From assembly GCF_015752045.1 (NCBI RefSeq), contig NZ_JADOUS010000005.1, positions 186,001-250,000 of the forward strand: DNA of 64,000 nt. Reading direction: 5' to 3'. Positions 50,429-58,049 of the stretch are shown piece after piece. The notes under the pieces were generated by a model that was given only the letters and a program-made list of their open reading frames with translations, did not search any database and was not told the origin of the DNA. A program made the position numbers and the translations under genes. Within the stretch, counting starts at the first letter, position 1. Each line of letters begins with the position of its first letter. This DNA comes from Arthrobacter_D sp015752045 (GTDB lineage Bacteria > Actinomycetota > Actinomycetes > Actinomycetales > Micrococcaceae).

Positions 50429-51505
50429 ATGGTTCGTAGTCCGGAGGACTCGCTCAAAGCCACCCTCGCCAGAGTAGCCCCGGGCACGCACCTACGCGAC
50501 GGTCTTGAGCGAATCTTGCGGGGACGGACAGGTGCGCTGATCGTCCTCGGCTTCGACCGCACCGTGGATTCCATCTGTTCCGGCGGGTTCGACATCGGGA
50601 TCGAGTTCTCCCCTACGCGCCTGCGCGAACTCGCGAAGATGGACGGTGCGATCGTCTGCGACAAGGACGCGAGCAAGATCCTCCGCGCCGCGGTGCAACT
50701 GGTACCCGACCACACCATCGAGACGCAGGAATCCGGGACACGGCACCGCACCGCGGAGCGGGTCGCGAAGCAGACCGGGCTCCCGGTGATCAGCGTCAGC
50801 CAGTCGATGCAGATCATCGCCCTGTACATCGACGGCCTCCGCCATGTCCTCGAGGGCTCCGAGCCGGTGCTCGCCCGAGCCAACCAGGCGCTGGCAACCC
50901 TCGAGCGGTACCGCGCGCGGCTCGACCAGGTCACCAATTCGCTGTCCGCCCTCGAGATCGAGGCGATGGTCACGGTACGCGACGTCGCCGTCACCCTGCA
51001 GCGCCAGGAGATGGTGCGCAGGATCTCCGAGGAGATCTCGCAGTACGTGCTGGAACTCGGCGTCGACGGCCGCCTGCTCTCGCTGCAGGTCGAGGAGCTC
51101 ACCACGGGCCTCGGCCCCGGCAGTGAGATGGTGCTGCGCGACTACATGGACCTCGGCAGCAGTACGGCGCCGGTCGACGAGCGCGTGGCGACGCTGCAGG
51201 GCTTCAGCTCGACCGACCTCATCGACCTGGGCACCATCGCCAGCGTGCTGGGCTTCAACCCCTCGCTCGACTCCCTGGAGGCGGTCATCCAGCCGAAGGG
51301 CTACCGCCTGCTCTCCGGTATCAAGGCCATGCCGCCCGCCGTCGCGAACCGGCTGGTGGAGCACTTCGACGGGCTGCAGAACCTCATGGCCGCCAATATC
51401 GAGGACCTCATGGCGGTCGACGGCATCGGCGAGCAGCGCGCACGCACGGTCCGCGAGGGGCTGTCGCGCATCGCGGAGACGAGCCTGCTCGACCGCTTCA
51501 TGTAG
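50429..51505 (+). CDS. disA: Diadenylate cyclase DisA (DNA integrity scanning)
   Basis: 358 aa. N-terminal DAC domain makes c-di-AMP from two ATP: DGA (72-74) and GTRHRT (103-108) catalytic motifs are intact. A helical spine follows, then a C-terminal DNA-binding helix-hairpin-helix (LMAVDGIGEQRARTVREGLSR). Forms octamers that scan for branched DNA. AAAGGA precedes the ATG. The 200 bp before it carry a small CTGGCG-CTA-CGCCAG hairpin (50329-50343). Confidence 0.96.
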   Translation: MVRSPEDSLKATLARVAPGTHLRDGLERILRGRTGALIVLGFDRTVDSICSGGFDIGIEFSPTRLRELAKMDGAIVCDKDASKILRAAVQLVPDHTIETQESGTRHRTAERVAKQTGLPVISVSQSMQIIALYIDGLRHVLEGSEPVLARANQALATLERYRARLDQVTNSLSALEIEAMVTVRDVAVTLQRQEMVRRISEEISQYVLELGVDGRLLSLQVEELTTGLGPGSEMVLRDYMDLGSSTAPVDERVATLQGFSSTDLIDLGTIASVLGFNPSLDSLEAVIQPKGYRLLSGIKAMPPAVANRLVEHFDGLQNLMAANIEDLMAVDGIGEQRARTVREGLSRIAETSLLDRFM

Positions 51506-51538
51506 GTACCCGCCGCAGACCCCCGACGCGCCGGCCGC

Positions 51539-52261
51539 CTACTGCAGCGTGAACGTCACCGGTGCGCTGCTCCTGGCGCCCAGCCGCGTGACCAGGGTGT
51601 AGGTCCCCTTCACCGGCTCCTCCTCCACGACGGTGCACCCGGGTACCGTACGGTTGCGCGCCCACTCGAGGATCGCGCGCTCCTCGCCGCCCGGTTCGAT
51701 GACGCGGTCGAGGTCCTCCGAGGACTCCTGGCAGTCGATCGACGAGAACACGCGTTCGGCACCTCGGGTGAGCACGAACTCCATCTGCGAGGTCCCCACG
51801 TTCACCGTGCACGCCGTCCTCCCCCCGTTGCGGATGATCAGGGACAGGACCGGGTCCACCTCCGGCGCGTAGGCGCCCTGGTCCGTCCCTGCAGCGACCA
51901 CCACGTCGGCGGGATCGCACGTGCCCGACGACGGCGACGGGCTGCGGGTGGCGGTGGGGCCGGGCGTGGAGTCGGGGCTGGGGGATGCCGGCGTCGTGGA
52001 CGGAGCCGGGCTCGGCGGCGTCCGGCTCGCGGAATAGGGGGGGCCTGTCGCCGAGGACGCCGATCCGCCCGAGGACGGGTCGCCGGCGCTGTCCTCCCGT
52101 CCGAAGAGCCCTGCCATCGCGGCACCCCCGACGGCGAGCGCGGCCACGACGAAGAGCACCAGGATGGCCACTGCCAGTCGGCGGCGTCGGTACACGCCGG
52201 GGCCGGGCCGCCGCCCGCCACCGCCTGTCGGTCCGTCCGTACCGTGATCCGTCGATGCCAT
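51539..52261 (-). CDS. Membrane-anchored hypothetical protein with extracellular domain
   Basis: 240 aa: short cytoplasmic Gly/Arg-rich start, one transmembrane helix (LAVAILVLFVVAALAVGGAAMAGLFG), a Ser/Pro/Thr-rich spacer of about 60 residues, then a beta-rich domain of about 125 residues with four cysteines (GTCDPADVV, RTACTVNVG, SIDCQES, VPGCTVV). The domain may be immunoglobulin-like. Function unknown. TAGCCT lies 6 nt before the ATG (leaderless). Confidence 0.75.
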   Translation of the reverse strand: MASTDHGTDGPTGGGGRRPGPGVYRRRRLAVAILVLFVVAALAVGGAAMAGLFGREDSAGDPSSGGSASSATGPPYSASRTPPSPAPSTTPASPSPDSTPGPTATRSPSPSSGTCDPADVVVAAGTDQGAYAPEVDPVLSLIIRNGGRTACTVNVGTSQMEFVLTRGAERVFSSIDCQESSEDLDRVIEPGGEERAILEWARNRTVPGCTVVEEEPVKGTYTLVTRLGARSSAPVTFTLQ

Positions 52262-52343
52262 CCATCAAGGCTAGGGGGTCCTTCGTTCTTCCGGGCGCCA
52301 TGCCGGTGGATAGAGTATTCACGACGAGAACCCAGGAGCACCC

Positions 52344-53366
52344 ATGAACACCGGCACCGCGACGCCCACCGGTCCCGCGCGACCCACGGACGCGATCGAC
52401 GCGGCACCACCGACCCTGTCCGCACTGCACGGCCGGGTGACCGACTGGTTCACCGACTCGGCACGTGATCTCCCGTGGCGGGATCCCGGCTGCTCCGCCT
52501 GGGGCATCCTCGTCAGCGAGGTGATGCTGCAGCAGACCCCCGTGGTCCGGGTCCTCCCGGTCTGGCACGAGTGGCTCGACCGCTGGCCCTCCCCCGCCGA
52601 CCTCGCCGCGGAACCCCCCGGCAGCGCCGTCCGGCACTGGGGGCGCCTCGGCTACCCCCGGCGCGCGCTGCGCCTCCACGCGGCGGCCACCGCCGTCGTC
52701 GGGCGGCACGACGGCGCCGTGCCCGCGAGCTACGACGAACTCCTGTCCCTGCCCGGGGTGGGCACCTACACGGCCGCCGCCGTGGCCGCGTTCGCCTTCG
52801 GCCGGCGGGAGACCGTCGTCGACACGAACATCCGCCGGGTCCACGCGCGCCTCTTCGGTGGCAGCGCGCTGCCCGCCCCGGCGCTCACGGCTGCCGAGAC
52901 CAGGCGCGCCGTGGCACTCCTGCCCCACGACGAGGAGCTCTCCGTCCGGTGGAACGCCGCCGTGATGGAACTCGGGGCCGTCATCTGCACGGCCCGGGCC
53001 CCGCAGTGCGACGCGTGTCCCGTCCTGGACGCCTGCGCCTGGGTGGCCGCGGGACGGCCTGCTCCTGACTACGTCCCGAAGGGCCAGGCCTGGGCCGGGA
53101 CCGACCGGCAGGTACGCGGAGCAATCGTCGCGGTGCTGCGGCACACCGACGCGCCGATCCCGCGGTCCCTCCTCCTGGAAGCGCCCGTGGACCTCGGCAT
53201 GGGCGCCCCGGACGCCGCCACCGGCCCCTCCGCGGTCCTGGCGGGCCCCCTGGCGACCCTGCACGGACTGCGGGCACCGGCCGAGCAGCTCGAACGGGCC
53301 CTCACCGGACTCCTGGCCGACGGGCTCGCCGAGGAACTGGCCGACGGGGTCCGCCTGCCGGGGTAG
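52344..53366 (+). CDS. mutY: A/G-specific adenine DNA glycosylase
   Basis: 340 aa. Removes adenine mispaired with 8-oxoguanine. Catalytic E59 in SEVMLQQT, helix-hairpin-helix LPGVGTYTAAAVAAFAFG, catalytic D160 in VDTNIRRVHAR, and a [4Fe-4S] cluster C215-x6-C222-x2-C225-x5-C231. The C-terminal domain is short, so 8-oxoG recognition may be reduced compared with E. coli MutY. CAGGAGC precedes the ATG. Confidence 0.95.
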   Translation: MNTGTATPTGPARPTDAIDAAPPTLSALHGRVTDWFTDSARDLPWRDPGCSAWGILVSEVMLQQTPVVRVLPVWHEWLDRWPSPADLAAEPPGSAVRHWGRLGYPRRALRLHAAATAVVGRHDGAVPASYDELLSLPGVGTYTAAAVAAFAFGRRETVVDTNIRRVHARLFGGSALPAPALTAAETRRAVALLPHDEELSVRWNAAVMELGAVICTARAPQCDACPVLDACAWVAAGRPAPDYVPKGQAWAGTDRQVRGAIVAVLRHTDAPIPRSLLLEAPVDLGMGAPDAATGPSAVLAGPLATLHGLRAPAEQLERALTGLLADGLAEELADGVRLPG

Positions 53367-53416
53367 GCGGGGCCCGCTGCGAGCGCGGGACCGGATGGAT
53401 CCCGGCCGGGACGTCC

Positions 53417-54160
53417 TCAGGCCGGTTCGCCGAACCCTGCCTCGACCTCCCGGCCGACGAGGTCCACGGCTGCCTGCGCGTCGGGGCCGACGGCCTCGAC
53501 CGTGACCGTCCGGCCCTGGCCGAGGCCGAGGCTCATCAGGAGCATGACCGACTTGCCGTCGACGCCGTTCACGGTGACCTCCGCGTCGAGGTCCGCGAGC
53601 CCGGTGGCGAGCGTGGCCGCCGGGCGGGCATGCAGGCCCATCTGGTTCGGCAGCGTCCACGAGCCGCGGGCGGTCGGCCCCGATTCCCCCTCCGGGGTCG
53701 TCTCCGGGCCGGACCCCGGCGCGGCAGCGGCATGGGTCACGAAGGGCTCGAGCTCCTCGGGCCGGATCGAGACGACGGCACCTTCGGCCGCCCGCACGAC
53801 GTCGTCCACCGAGGATCCGCCCTGTGCCTGCACCGCGGCGGCGACGGCCCCCTCCACGAGCGCCGCCTGCGCGAGGCGGACCTGCTCCCGCACCTCGGGT
53901 TCGAGGAACTCGAGCACCATCTCGGCGGTCATCACGGCCGACCCGAGGTCGGTGAGGATGACGACGCCGTCACCGCCGTCCGCCCGCTCGATCGCAGCCT
54001 GCACCCGGTCGAAGCTCGTGCCGATCCGCGCAGGGCCGACGCCGTCGCCCGTCCCCCCGGCGGCTGCCAGGACGACGTCGGGCGCCATCTGCGCCGCGAG
54101 GTCGACGACCCCCTCCGCGATCTTCTCGCTGTGCGACACGATGACGAGGCCTACGCTCAT
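53417..54160 (-). CDS. dhaM: Dihydroxyacetone kinase phosphotransfer subunit DhaM
   Basis: 247 aa. N-terminal EIIA-mannose-like domain with H10 in VIVSHSEKIAEG, a linker, then an HPr-like domain with H177 in GLHARPAATLA. Unlike E. coli DhaM it has no enzyme I-like domain. Takes phosphate from the general PTS and re-phosphorylates ADP on DhaL. Its ATG overlaps the dhaL stop by 4 bp; last gene of dhaKLM. Confidence 0.93.
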   Translation of the reverse strand: MSVGLVIVSHSEKIAEGVVDLAAQMAPDVVLAAAGGTGDGVGPARIGTSFDRVQAAIERADGGDGVVILTDLGSAVMTAEMVLEFLEPEVREQVRLAQAALVEGAVAAAVQAQGGSSVDDVVRAAEGAVVSIRPEELEPFVTHAAAAPGSGPETTPEGESGPTARGSWTLPNQMGLHARPAATLATGLADLDAEVTVNGVDGKSVMLLMSLGLGQGRTVTVEAVGPDAQAAVDLVGREVEAGFGEPA

Positions 54161-54813
54161 GCGGCCTGTCCTCCGGCGGTGTCCGCGGCGACCTGCAGGA
54201 TGAGGGCCGTGGACACCGCGCCCGGATCCCGATGCCCGGCACTGCGTTCGCCGAGGTAGCTCGCCCTGCCCTTCCGGGCGATCAGCGGTTCCGTCGCGAG
54301 GGCTCCGGCGTGGGCCGCGGCGGCTGCCGCCGCCAGGACGTCGGCGGCGCTCGCCCCCGCCTGGGCCGCGGTCTCGGCCGAGTCGGTGGCGGGCGTCCAG
54401 GCATCGACCATGGTCTTGTCCCCGACCTCCGCCTTCCCGCGCGCGACGATGCCGTCACGCGCGGCCCCGATCATCCCGGCGACCGCCCCGGCGTCGATCT
54501 CCTCCGCGTCCCCCAGGGAACTCGCTGCGCGCAGGAACGCCGTCCCGTACAGGGGGCCGGCGGCTCCCCCGACGGTGGACATCAGCGTCATGGCGACCTG
54601 CTTGAGGACCGCCGCCGGCGTACCCGGGACCTCCCCGGCCTCGAGCTTGGCGATGACGGCGCTGAAGCCCCGGTCCATGTTCTCGCCGTGGTCCGCGTCG
54701 CCGATGGCCCTGTCGAGTTCGATCAGGAGCGTTCGGTTCTCGGCGATGACGCGGGCCGCCTCATGGATCCACAGGACGGCCCACCGGGTGTCCAGGGGTT
54801 TCGCCATCCTCAC
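54157..54813 (-). CDS. dhaL: Dihydroxyacetone kinase ADP-binding subunit DhaL
   Basis: 218 aa, helical. Nucleotide and Mg2+ site IGDADHGENMDRGFSAV, TVGGAAGPLYGTAFLRAA and the lid region. Holds a permanently bound ADP that is phosphorylated by DhaM and gives phosphate to dihydroxyacetone on DhaK. Overlaps both neighbours by 4 bp, showing a translationally coupled operon. Confidence 0.95.
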   Translation of the reverse strand: MRMAKPLDTRWAVLWIHEAARVIAENRTLLIELDRAIGDADHGENMDRGFSAVIAKLEAGEVPGTPAAVLKQVAMTLMSTVGGAAGPLYGTAFLRAASSLGDAEEIDAGAVAGMIGAARDGIVARGKAEVGDKTMVDAWTPATDSAETAAQAGASAADVLAAAAAAAHAGALATEPLIARKGRASYLGERSAGHRDPGAVSTALILQVAADTAGGQAA

Positions 54814-55811
54814 GCCCCCCAGCGCAGTGCTGCGGTATGCACGGGCGAGTCCCAGAGTTCGAGCATCTCGTCGTCGGCCCGGAGGATGGTCAGCGACGCC
54901 CCCTGCATCTCGAGCGCCGTGATGTAGTTGCCGACCAGGGAGCGGTCGATGGTCACGCCGAGCCCCTCGAGCAGCTGGGCGACCTTGCGGAACATGATGT
55001 ACAGCTCACTGGCGGGCGTCCCGCCCATGCCGTTCACCATGACGATCGTCCGGTCGCCGGACGCGAGCTTCAGATCGGCGACGATGGGATCCAGGAGCCG
55101 CTGCGTGATGCCGTCTGCGTTCTCCATCGCGATCTTGTGCCGTCCGGGCTCCCCGTGGATGCCGATCCCGATCTCGATCTCATCCTCTGAGAGGTCGAAG
55201 CTCGGCACGCCGGCGTGCGGAACGGTGCACGCCGCGAGCGCCACACCCATGGAACGGACGTTGTCGATGACGCGCTGCGCCACCGCGGTCACGCCGTCGA
55301 GATCGTCCCCGCGCTCCGCGGCCGCACCGGCGATGCGCTCCACGAAGACCGTCCCCCCGACGCCGCGGCGTCCCGCGGTGTACAGCGAGTCCTCGACGGC
55401 GACGTCGTCGTTCACGAGGACCGACCGCACGGTGACACCCTCCGCTTCGGCCATCTCGGCCGCGGTCTCGAAGTTGAGCACGTCTCCGGTGTAGTTCTTC
55501 ACGATGTGCAGGACGCCCGCCCCGCCGTCGACCGCGGTGGTCGCCGGGATGATCTGGTCCGGGGTGGGGGAGGTGAAGACGGCCCCCGGGACTGCGGCGT
55601 CCAGCATCCCGCGGCCCACGAATCCCGCGTGGAGCGGTTCGTGGCCGCTGCCGCCGCCGGAGACGAGGCCGACCTTGCCCCGGACGGGTGCGTCCTTGCG
55701 GGTGATGAACAGGGGCTCGGGGTGGACGGTCACGAGGTCGGCGTGGGCGATGCCGAATCCTTCGACCGACTCGTTGACCACGGCCTTGGGGTCATTGATG
55801 AGCTTCTTCAT
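54810..55811 (-). CDS. dhaK: Dihydroxyacetone kinase substrate-binding subunit DhaK
   Basis: 333 aa. SGGGSGHEPLH (residues 51-61) contacts substrate, and H219 in GIGIHGEPG is the covalent dihydroxyacetone-binding histidine. Converts dihydroxyacetone to dihydroxyacetone phosphate with DhaL and DhaM. ATG 55811 has AAGGAGC upstream; 24 further in-frame residues are untranslated leader. First gene of the operon. Confidence 0.95.
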   Translation of the reverse strand: MKKLINDPKAVVNESVEGFGIAHADLVTVHPEPLFITRKDAPVRGKVGLVSGGGSGHEPLHAGFVGRGMLDAAVPGAVFTSPTPDQIIPATTAVDGGAGVLHIVKNYTGDVLNFETAAEMAEAEGVTVRSVLVNDDVAVEDSLYTAGRRGVGGTVFVERIAGAAAERGDDLDGVTAVAQRVIDNVRSMGVALAACTVPHAGVPSFDLSEDEIEIGIGIHGEPGRHKIAMENADGITQRLLDPIVADLKLASGDRTIVMVNGMGGTPASELYIMFRKVAQLLEGLGVTIDRSLVGNYITALEMQGASLTILRADDEMLELWDSPVHTAALRWGA

Positions 55812-55951
55812 GACGCTGCTCCTTGACTGCGAACGGACATTTTGACAGCCTGCAGCCCGCCTCACATGGACCACGCCGGCCACAGTGAACGTTACCTCCC
55901 GTTCCTGCCCCTGCCTATAGGGCGCCGAGGCCTGTTCGCGGCCATGGAACG

Positions 55952-55988
55952 CCTGAGGGAGGTGCCCCGAACGGGCACCTCCCTCAGG
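55952..55988 (-). terminator. Strong terminator after the CsbD gene
   Basis: CCTGAGGGAGGTGCCC, loop CGAAC, GGGCACCTCCCTCAGG: 16-bp perfect stem, 35 bp past the stop of the CsbD-family gene. Confidence 0.9.
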
Positions 55989-56023
55989 TGGCCGGACCGC
56001 CCGATGGGGCGGCCCGTGATGCG

Positions 56024-56200
56024 TCAGTTGCGCTTGAAGGCGTCCTTGACGTTCTCGCCGGCATCCTTGAGGCTCGAACTGGCCTGGTCCTTGTGGCCCT
56101 CGGCTTCCATGTTCTCGTTCCCGGTGGCCTTGCCGAGGCCTTCCTTGACCTTGCCGCCCAGGTCTTCGCCCTTGTTCCCGATCTTGTCATCCAGTCCCAT
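56024..56200 (-). CDS. CsbD family stress protein
   Basis: 58 aa, hydrophilic, MGLDDKIGNKGEDLGGKVKEG... with the repeated GK.KE..G..T.N..ME.EG pattern of CsbD. B. subtilis CsbD is a SigB-dependent general stress protein of unknown mechanism. GGAGG lies 9 nt before ATG 56200. Upstream (56264-56284) is an AAGC...GCTT-like element resembling those of other stress genes in this window. Confidence 0.9.
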   Translation of the reverse strand: MGLDDKIGNKGEDLGGKVKEGLGKATGNENMEAEGHKDQASSSLKDAGENVKDAFKRN

Positions 56201-56329
56201 GATTCGGACCTCCTTCAGCTCGGTGTACGGCCACCGGTTCCGGTGGCCTGCCAGCATCCCTGAGGAATGCTAAGCAGTCTTACCTTATCCCTGCCCGCGG
56301 CGGAAAGGCCAGTGCCGCGGTCCGGCGGG

Positions 56330-56839
56330 TCACAGTTCCCGGATCATGCGCGTGTTGCCGAGGGTGTTCGGTTTGACCCGGGCGAGGTCGAGGAACTCGG
56401 CGACGCCCTCGTCGTGCGACCTGAGGAGCTCGGAGTAGACGCGCGGGTCCACGGCGGACTGGTCGGCCATGACCTCGAACCCGTGACGGCGGAAGAAACC
56501 GACCTCGAACGTCAGGCAGAAGACCCGGCTGACACCGAAGGCGCGCGCCTCCTCCAGCAGCCGCTCCACCAGGGCGTGCCCCACGCCGCGACCGCGGGCG
56601 GCGGGCGAGGTCACCAGCGTGCGCACCTCCGCGAGGTCCTCCCACATGATGTGCAGCGCCCCGCACCCGAACACCTCGCCGTCGGCGGATTCCGCGATCC
56701 GGAATTCCGGCAGGCCCTCGTAGTATGCCACGGTCTCCTTCGCCATCAGGATGCGTTCCTCGGCGAGGGGCTCGACGAGCGCCTTGATGGCGGGGACGTC
56801 CGAGGTGCGGGCGGGGCGGATGGTGAAGGACGCAGTCAT
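56330..56839 (-). CDS. GNAT amino-acid N-acetyltransferase (ArgA-like)
   Basis: 169 aa. GNAT fold with the acetyl-CoA site VTSPAARGRGVGHALVERLLEEA. IRPARTSDVPAIKALVEPLAEERIL and the C-terminal FFRRHGFE ... PRVYSELLRSHDEGVAEFLDL resemble actinobacterial N-acetylglutamate synthase (Rv2747-type), so a role in arginine synthesis is likely. ATG 56839 has TAGAGT 7 nt upstream (leaderless). Confidence 0.85.
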   Translation of the reverse strand: MTASFTIRPARTSDVPAIKALVEPLAEERILMAKETVAYYEGLPEFRIAESADGEVFGCGALHIMWEDLAEVRTLVTSPAARGRGVGHALVERLLEEARAFGVSRVFCLTFEVGFFRRHGFEVMADQSAVDPRVYSELLRSHDEGVAEFLDLARVKPNTLGNTRMIREL

Positions 56840-56873
56840 CCACCCCACTCTACTGAGCCCCGCCACAGCAGCA

Positions 56874-56901
56874 GGCCCGACCGGGAACTCCCGGCCGGGC
56901 C
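56874..56901 (-). terminator. Terminator after the rhodopsin gene
   Basis: GGCCCG-A-CCGGG, short loop AACT, CCCGG-C-CGGGCC with one mismatch, 22 bp past the rhodopsin stop. Confidence 0.65.
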
Positions 56902-56923
56902 GTCGAGCCGATGGATCTCCCGG

Positions 56924-57811
56924 TCAGGCCACCTCGTCCGCCTCCCGGCGACCGATGCCCCGTGGCGACTCCGCCGCCGCACTGCGGCGCCCGGGACGTG
57001 CGTCGTCCTCCTCGTCCTCGTGCCCCCCCTCGATCGCAGCGAAGGCGGGGTCGTCCTCGTACGACTTCAGCTTCGCGAGGCGGTAGATGATGAGCCCGTA
57101 GACCGCCTTCGCCGCGATGTCGGCGAGGGAGTAGCCGCCCTGCTTGAGCACCCAGGCGTCAGCGCCGGAGATCCCCAGCAGCGGCAGGGCATAGGCCACG
57201 GGGTAGACGAGCCAGCTGACCAGCAGCAGGACCCGCAGCCGGCTGATCAGCGTCTTGACGCCCGGAGGCTGGCGGTCGAGGGACTTCGTCAGCTCGATGA
57301 ACAGCACGTACAGGATGTAGAGGAACGGGATGGTCGAGAGCACGCCCCACAGCACGCGGGCGCCGTCCGTCGAACTGATCTCCCCGGGGTACCCGAGGAG
57401 GATCATGAGGGCCGCCGCAGGGATGAGCTGCCGCAGCAACCGTGACTGCACGGCGCGGGCCAGCGCGAGTACGGCGATGAGTTCAACGAGCAGGAGCGGG
57501 ACCGTCAGCAGCCAGTCGACGTAGCGGTATCCCTCGTTGAACGAGGACCCGGCCGCCTGCGAGTAGGTCCCCCGGCCACCGACGGCTTCGGTGACGAACG
57601 CCTCTCTGAACGAGTCGAAGATGCGGAAGTAGTGGTAGGCCGCGATACCGCAGACCACCGCTGCGATGATCAGCGCCTGCCGGTAACGGGGCAGCACCCG
57701 CTGGAGCGCGAGAACCAGGAAGAGCGCGGTGAACAGCTGGGCCGCGATGACGAGCGAGAGGAAGTTGTAGACCGTATCGAACTGGCCTTGGGTGAGGGAG
57801 TCTGGAATCAT
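56924..57811 (-). CDS. Type-1 microbial rhodopsin, probable light-driven proton pump
   Basis: 295 aa, seven transmembrane helices then a charged 45-residue tail. Helix C has RYVDWLLTVPLLLVEL: D99 (acceptor), T103, E110 (donor), the DTE pattern of proteorhodopsin-like H+ pumps; L107 at the PR-105 position predicts green absorption. H60 in helix B matches PR His75. Retinal Schiff-base lysine is K235 in LADIAAKAVYG. In helix E, WGVLSTIPFLYILYV places G156 where bacteriorhodopsin has Trp138, the xanthorhodopsin fenestration glycine that admits a carotenoid antenna. AAGGAGC precedes the ATG. No retinal or carotenoid gene is in the window. Pumping is inferred, not shown. Confidence 0.95.
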   Translation of the reverse strand: MIPDSLTQGQFDTVYNFLSLVIAAQLFTALFLVLALQRVLPRYRQALIIAAVVCGIAAYHYFRIFDSFREAFVTEAVGGRGTYSQAAGSSFNEGYRYVDWLLTVPLLLVELIAVLALARAVQSRLLRQLIPAAALMILLGYPGEISSTDGARVLWGVLSTIPFLYILYVLFIELTKSLDRQPPGVKTLISRLRVLLLVSWLVYPVAYALPLLGISGADAWVLKQGGYSLADIAAKAVYGLIIYRLAKLKSYEDDPAFAAIEGGHEDEEDDARPGRRSAAAESPRGIGRREADEVA

Positions 57812-57901
57812 GGACGTGCTCCTTCGGAGGGAATCAGTGGTGTCGAACCCTGCACGCCGGTGGACCCAGGAAGCCGATCTGTCCAGTCCGGACGTGAACA
57901 G

Positions 57902-57929
57902 ATTCTACGCCGCGTAGAAGACTTGTCCA
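57902..57929 (-). promoter_or_regulatory. Rhodopsin promoter with palindromic operator in the spacer
   Basis: On the minus strand TGGACA (57924-57929), 16-bp spacer, TAGAAT (57902-57907). The 17-nt perfect palindrome TTCTACGC-G-GCGTAGAA (57903-57919) covers the spacer and -10 element, so an unknown regulator could control the gene. The leader to the ATG is about 80-90 nt. Confidence 0.65.
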
Positions 57930-57967
57930 GAGGTAGCGACCGCCGATTTGCCGGCCCGGCCCATGGG

Positions 57968-58038
57968 CCGGGGAGACCCCGTGGATCTCCCCGGGATCTC
58001 CCCGGGATCTCCCCGGGGTCTCCCCGGGGTCTTCCCGG
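57968..58038. repeat. 11-bp tandem repeats with an inverted copy
   Basis: Five head-to-tail 11-mers: GATCTCCCCGG three times (57984-58016), GGTCTCCCCGG (58017-58027) and GGTCTTCCCGG (58028-58038). An exact inverted copy CCGGGGAGACC lies at 57968-57978. Any repeat unit can fold back on the inverted copy. Lies 11 bp past the S9 peptidase stop and may act as its terminator. Confidence 0.9.
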
Positions 58039-58049
58039 CCGCGCGGGAC

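Noticed and set aside
57984..58038. Possible CRISPR-like array
   Set aside because: Units are 11 bp with no spacers and no cas genes nearby; it is a simple tandem repeat.
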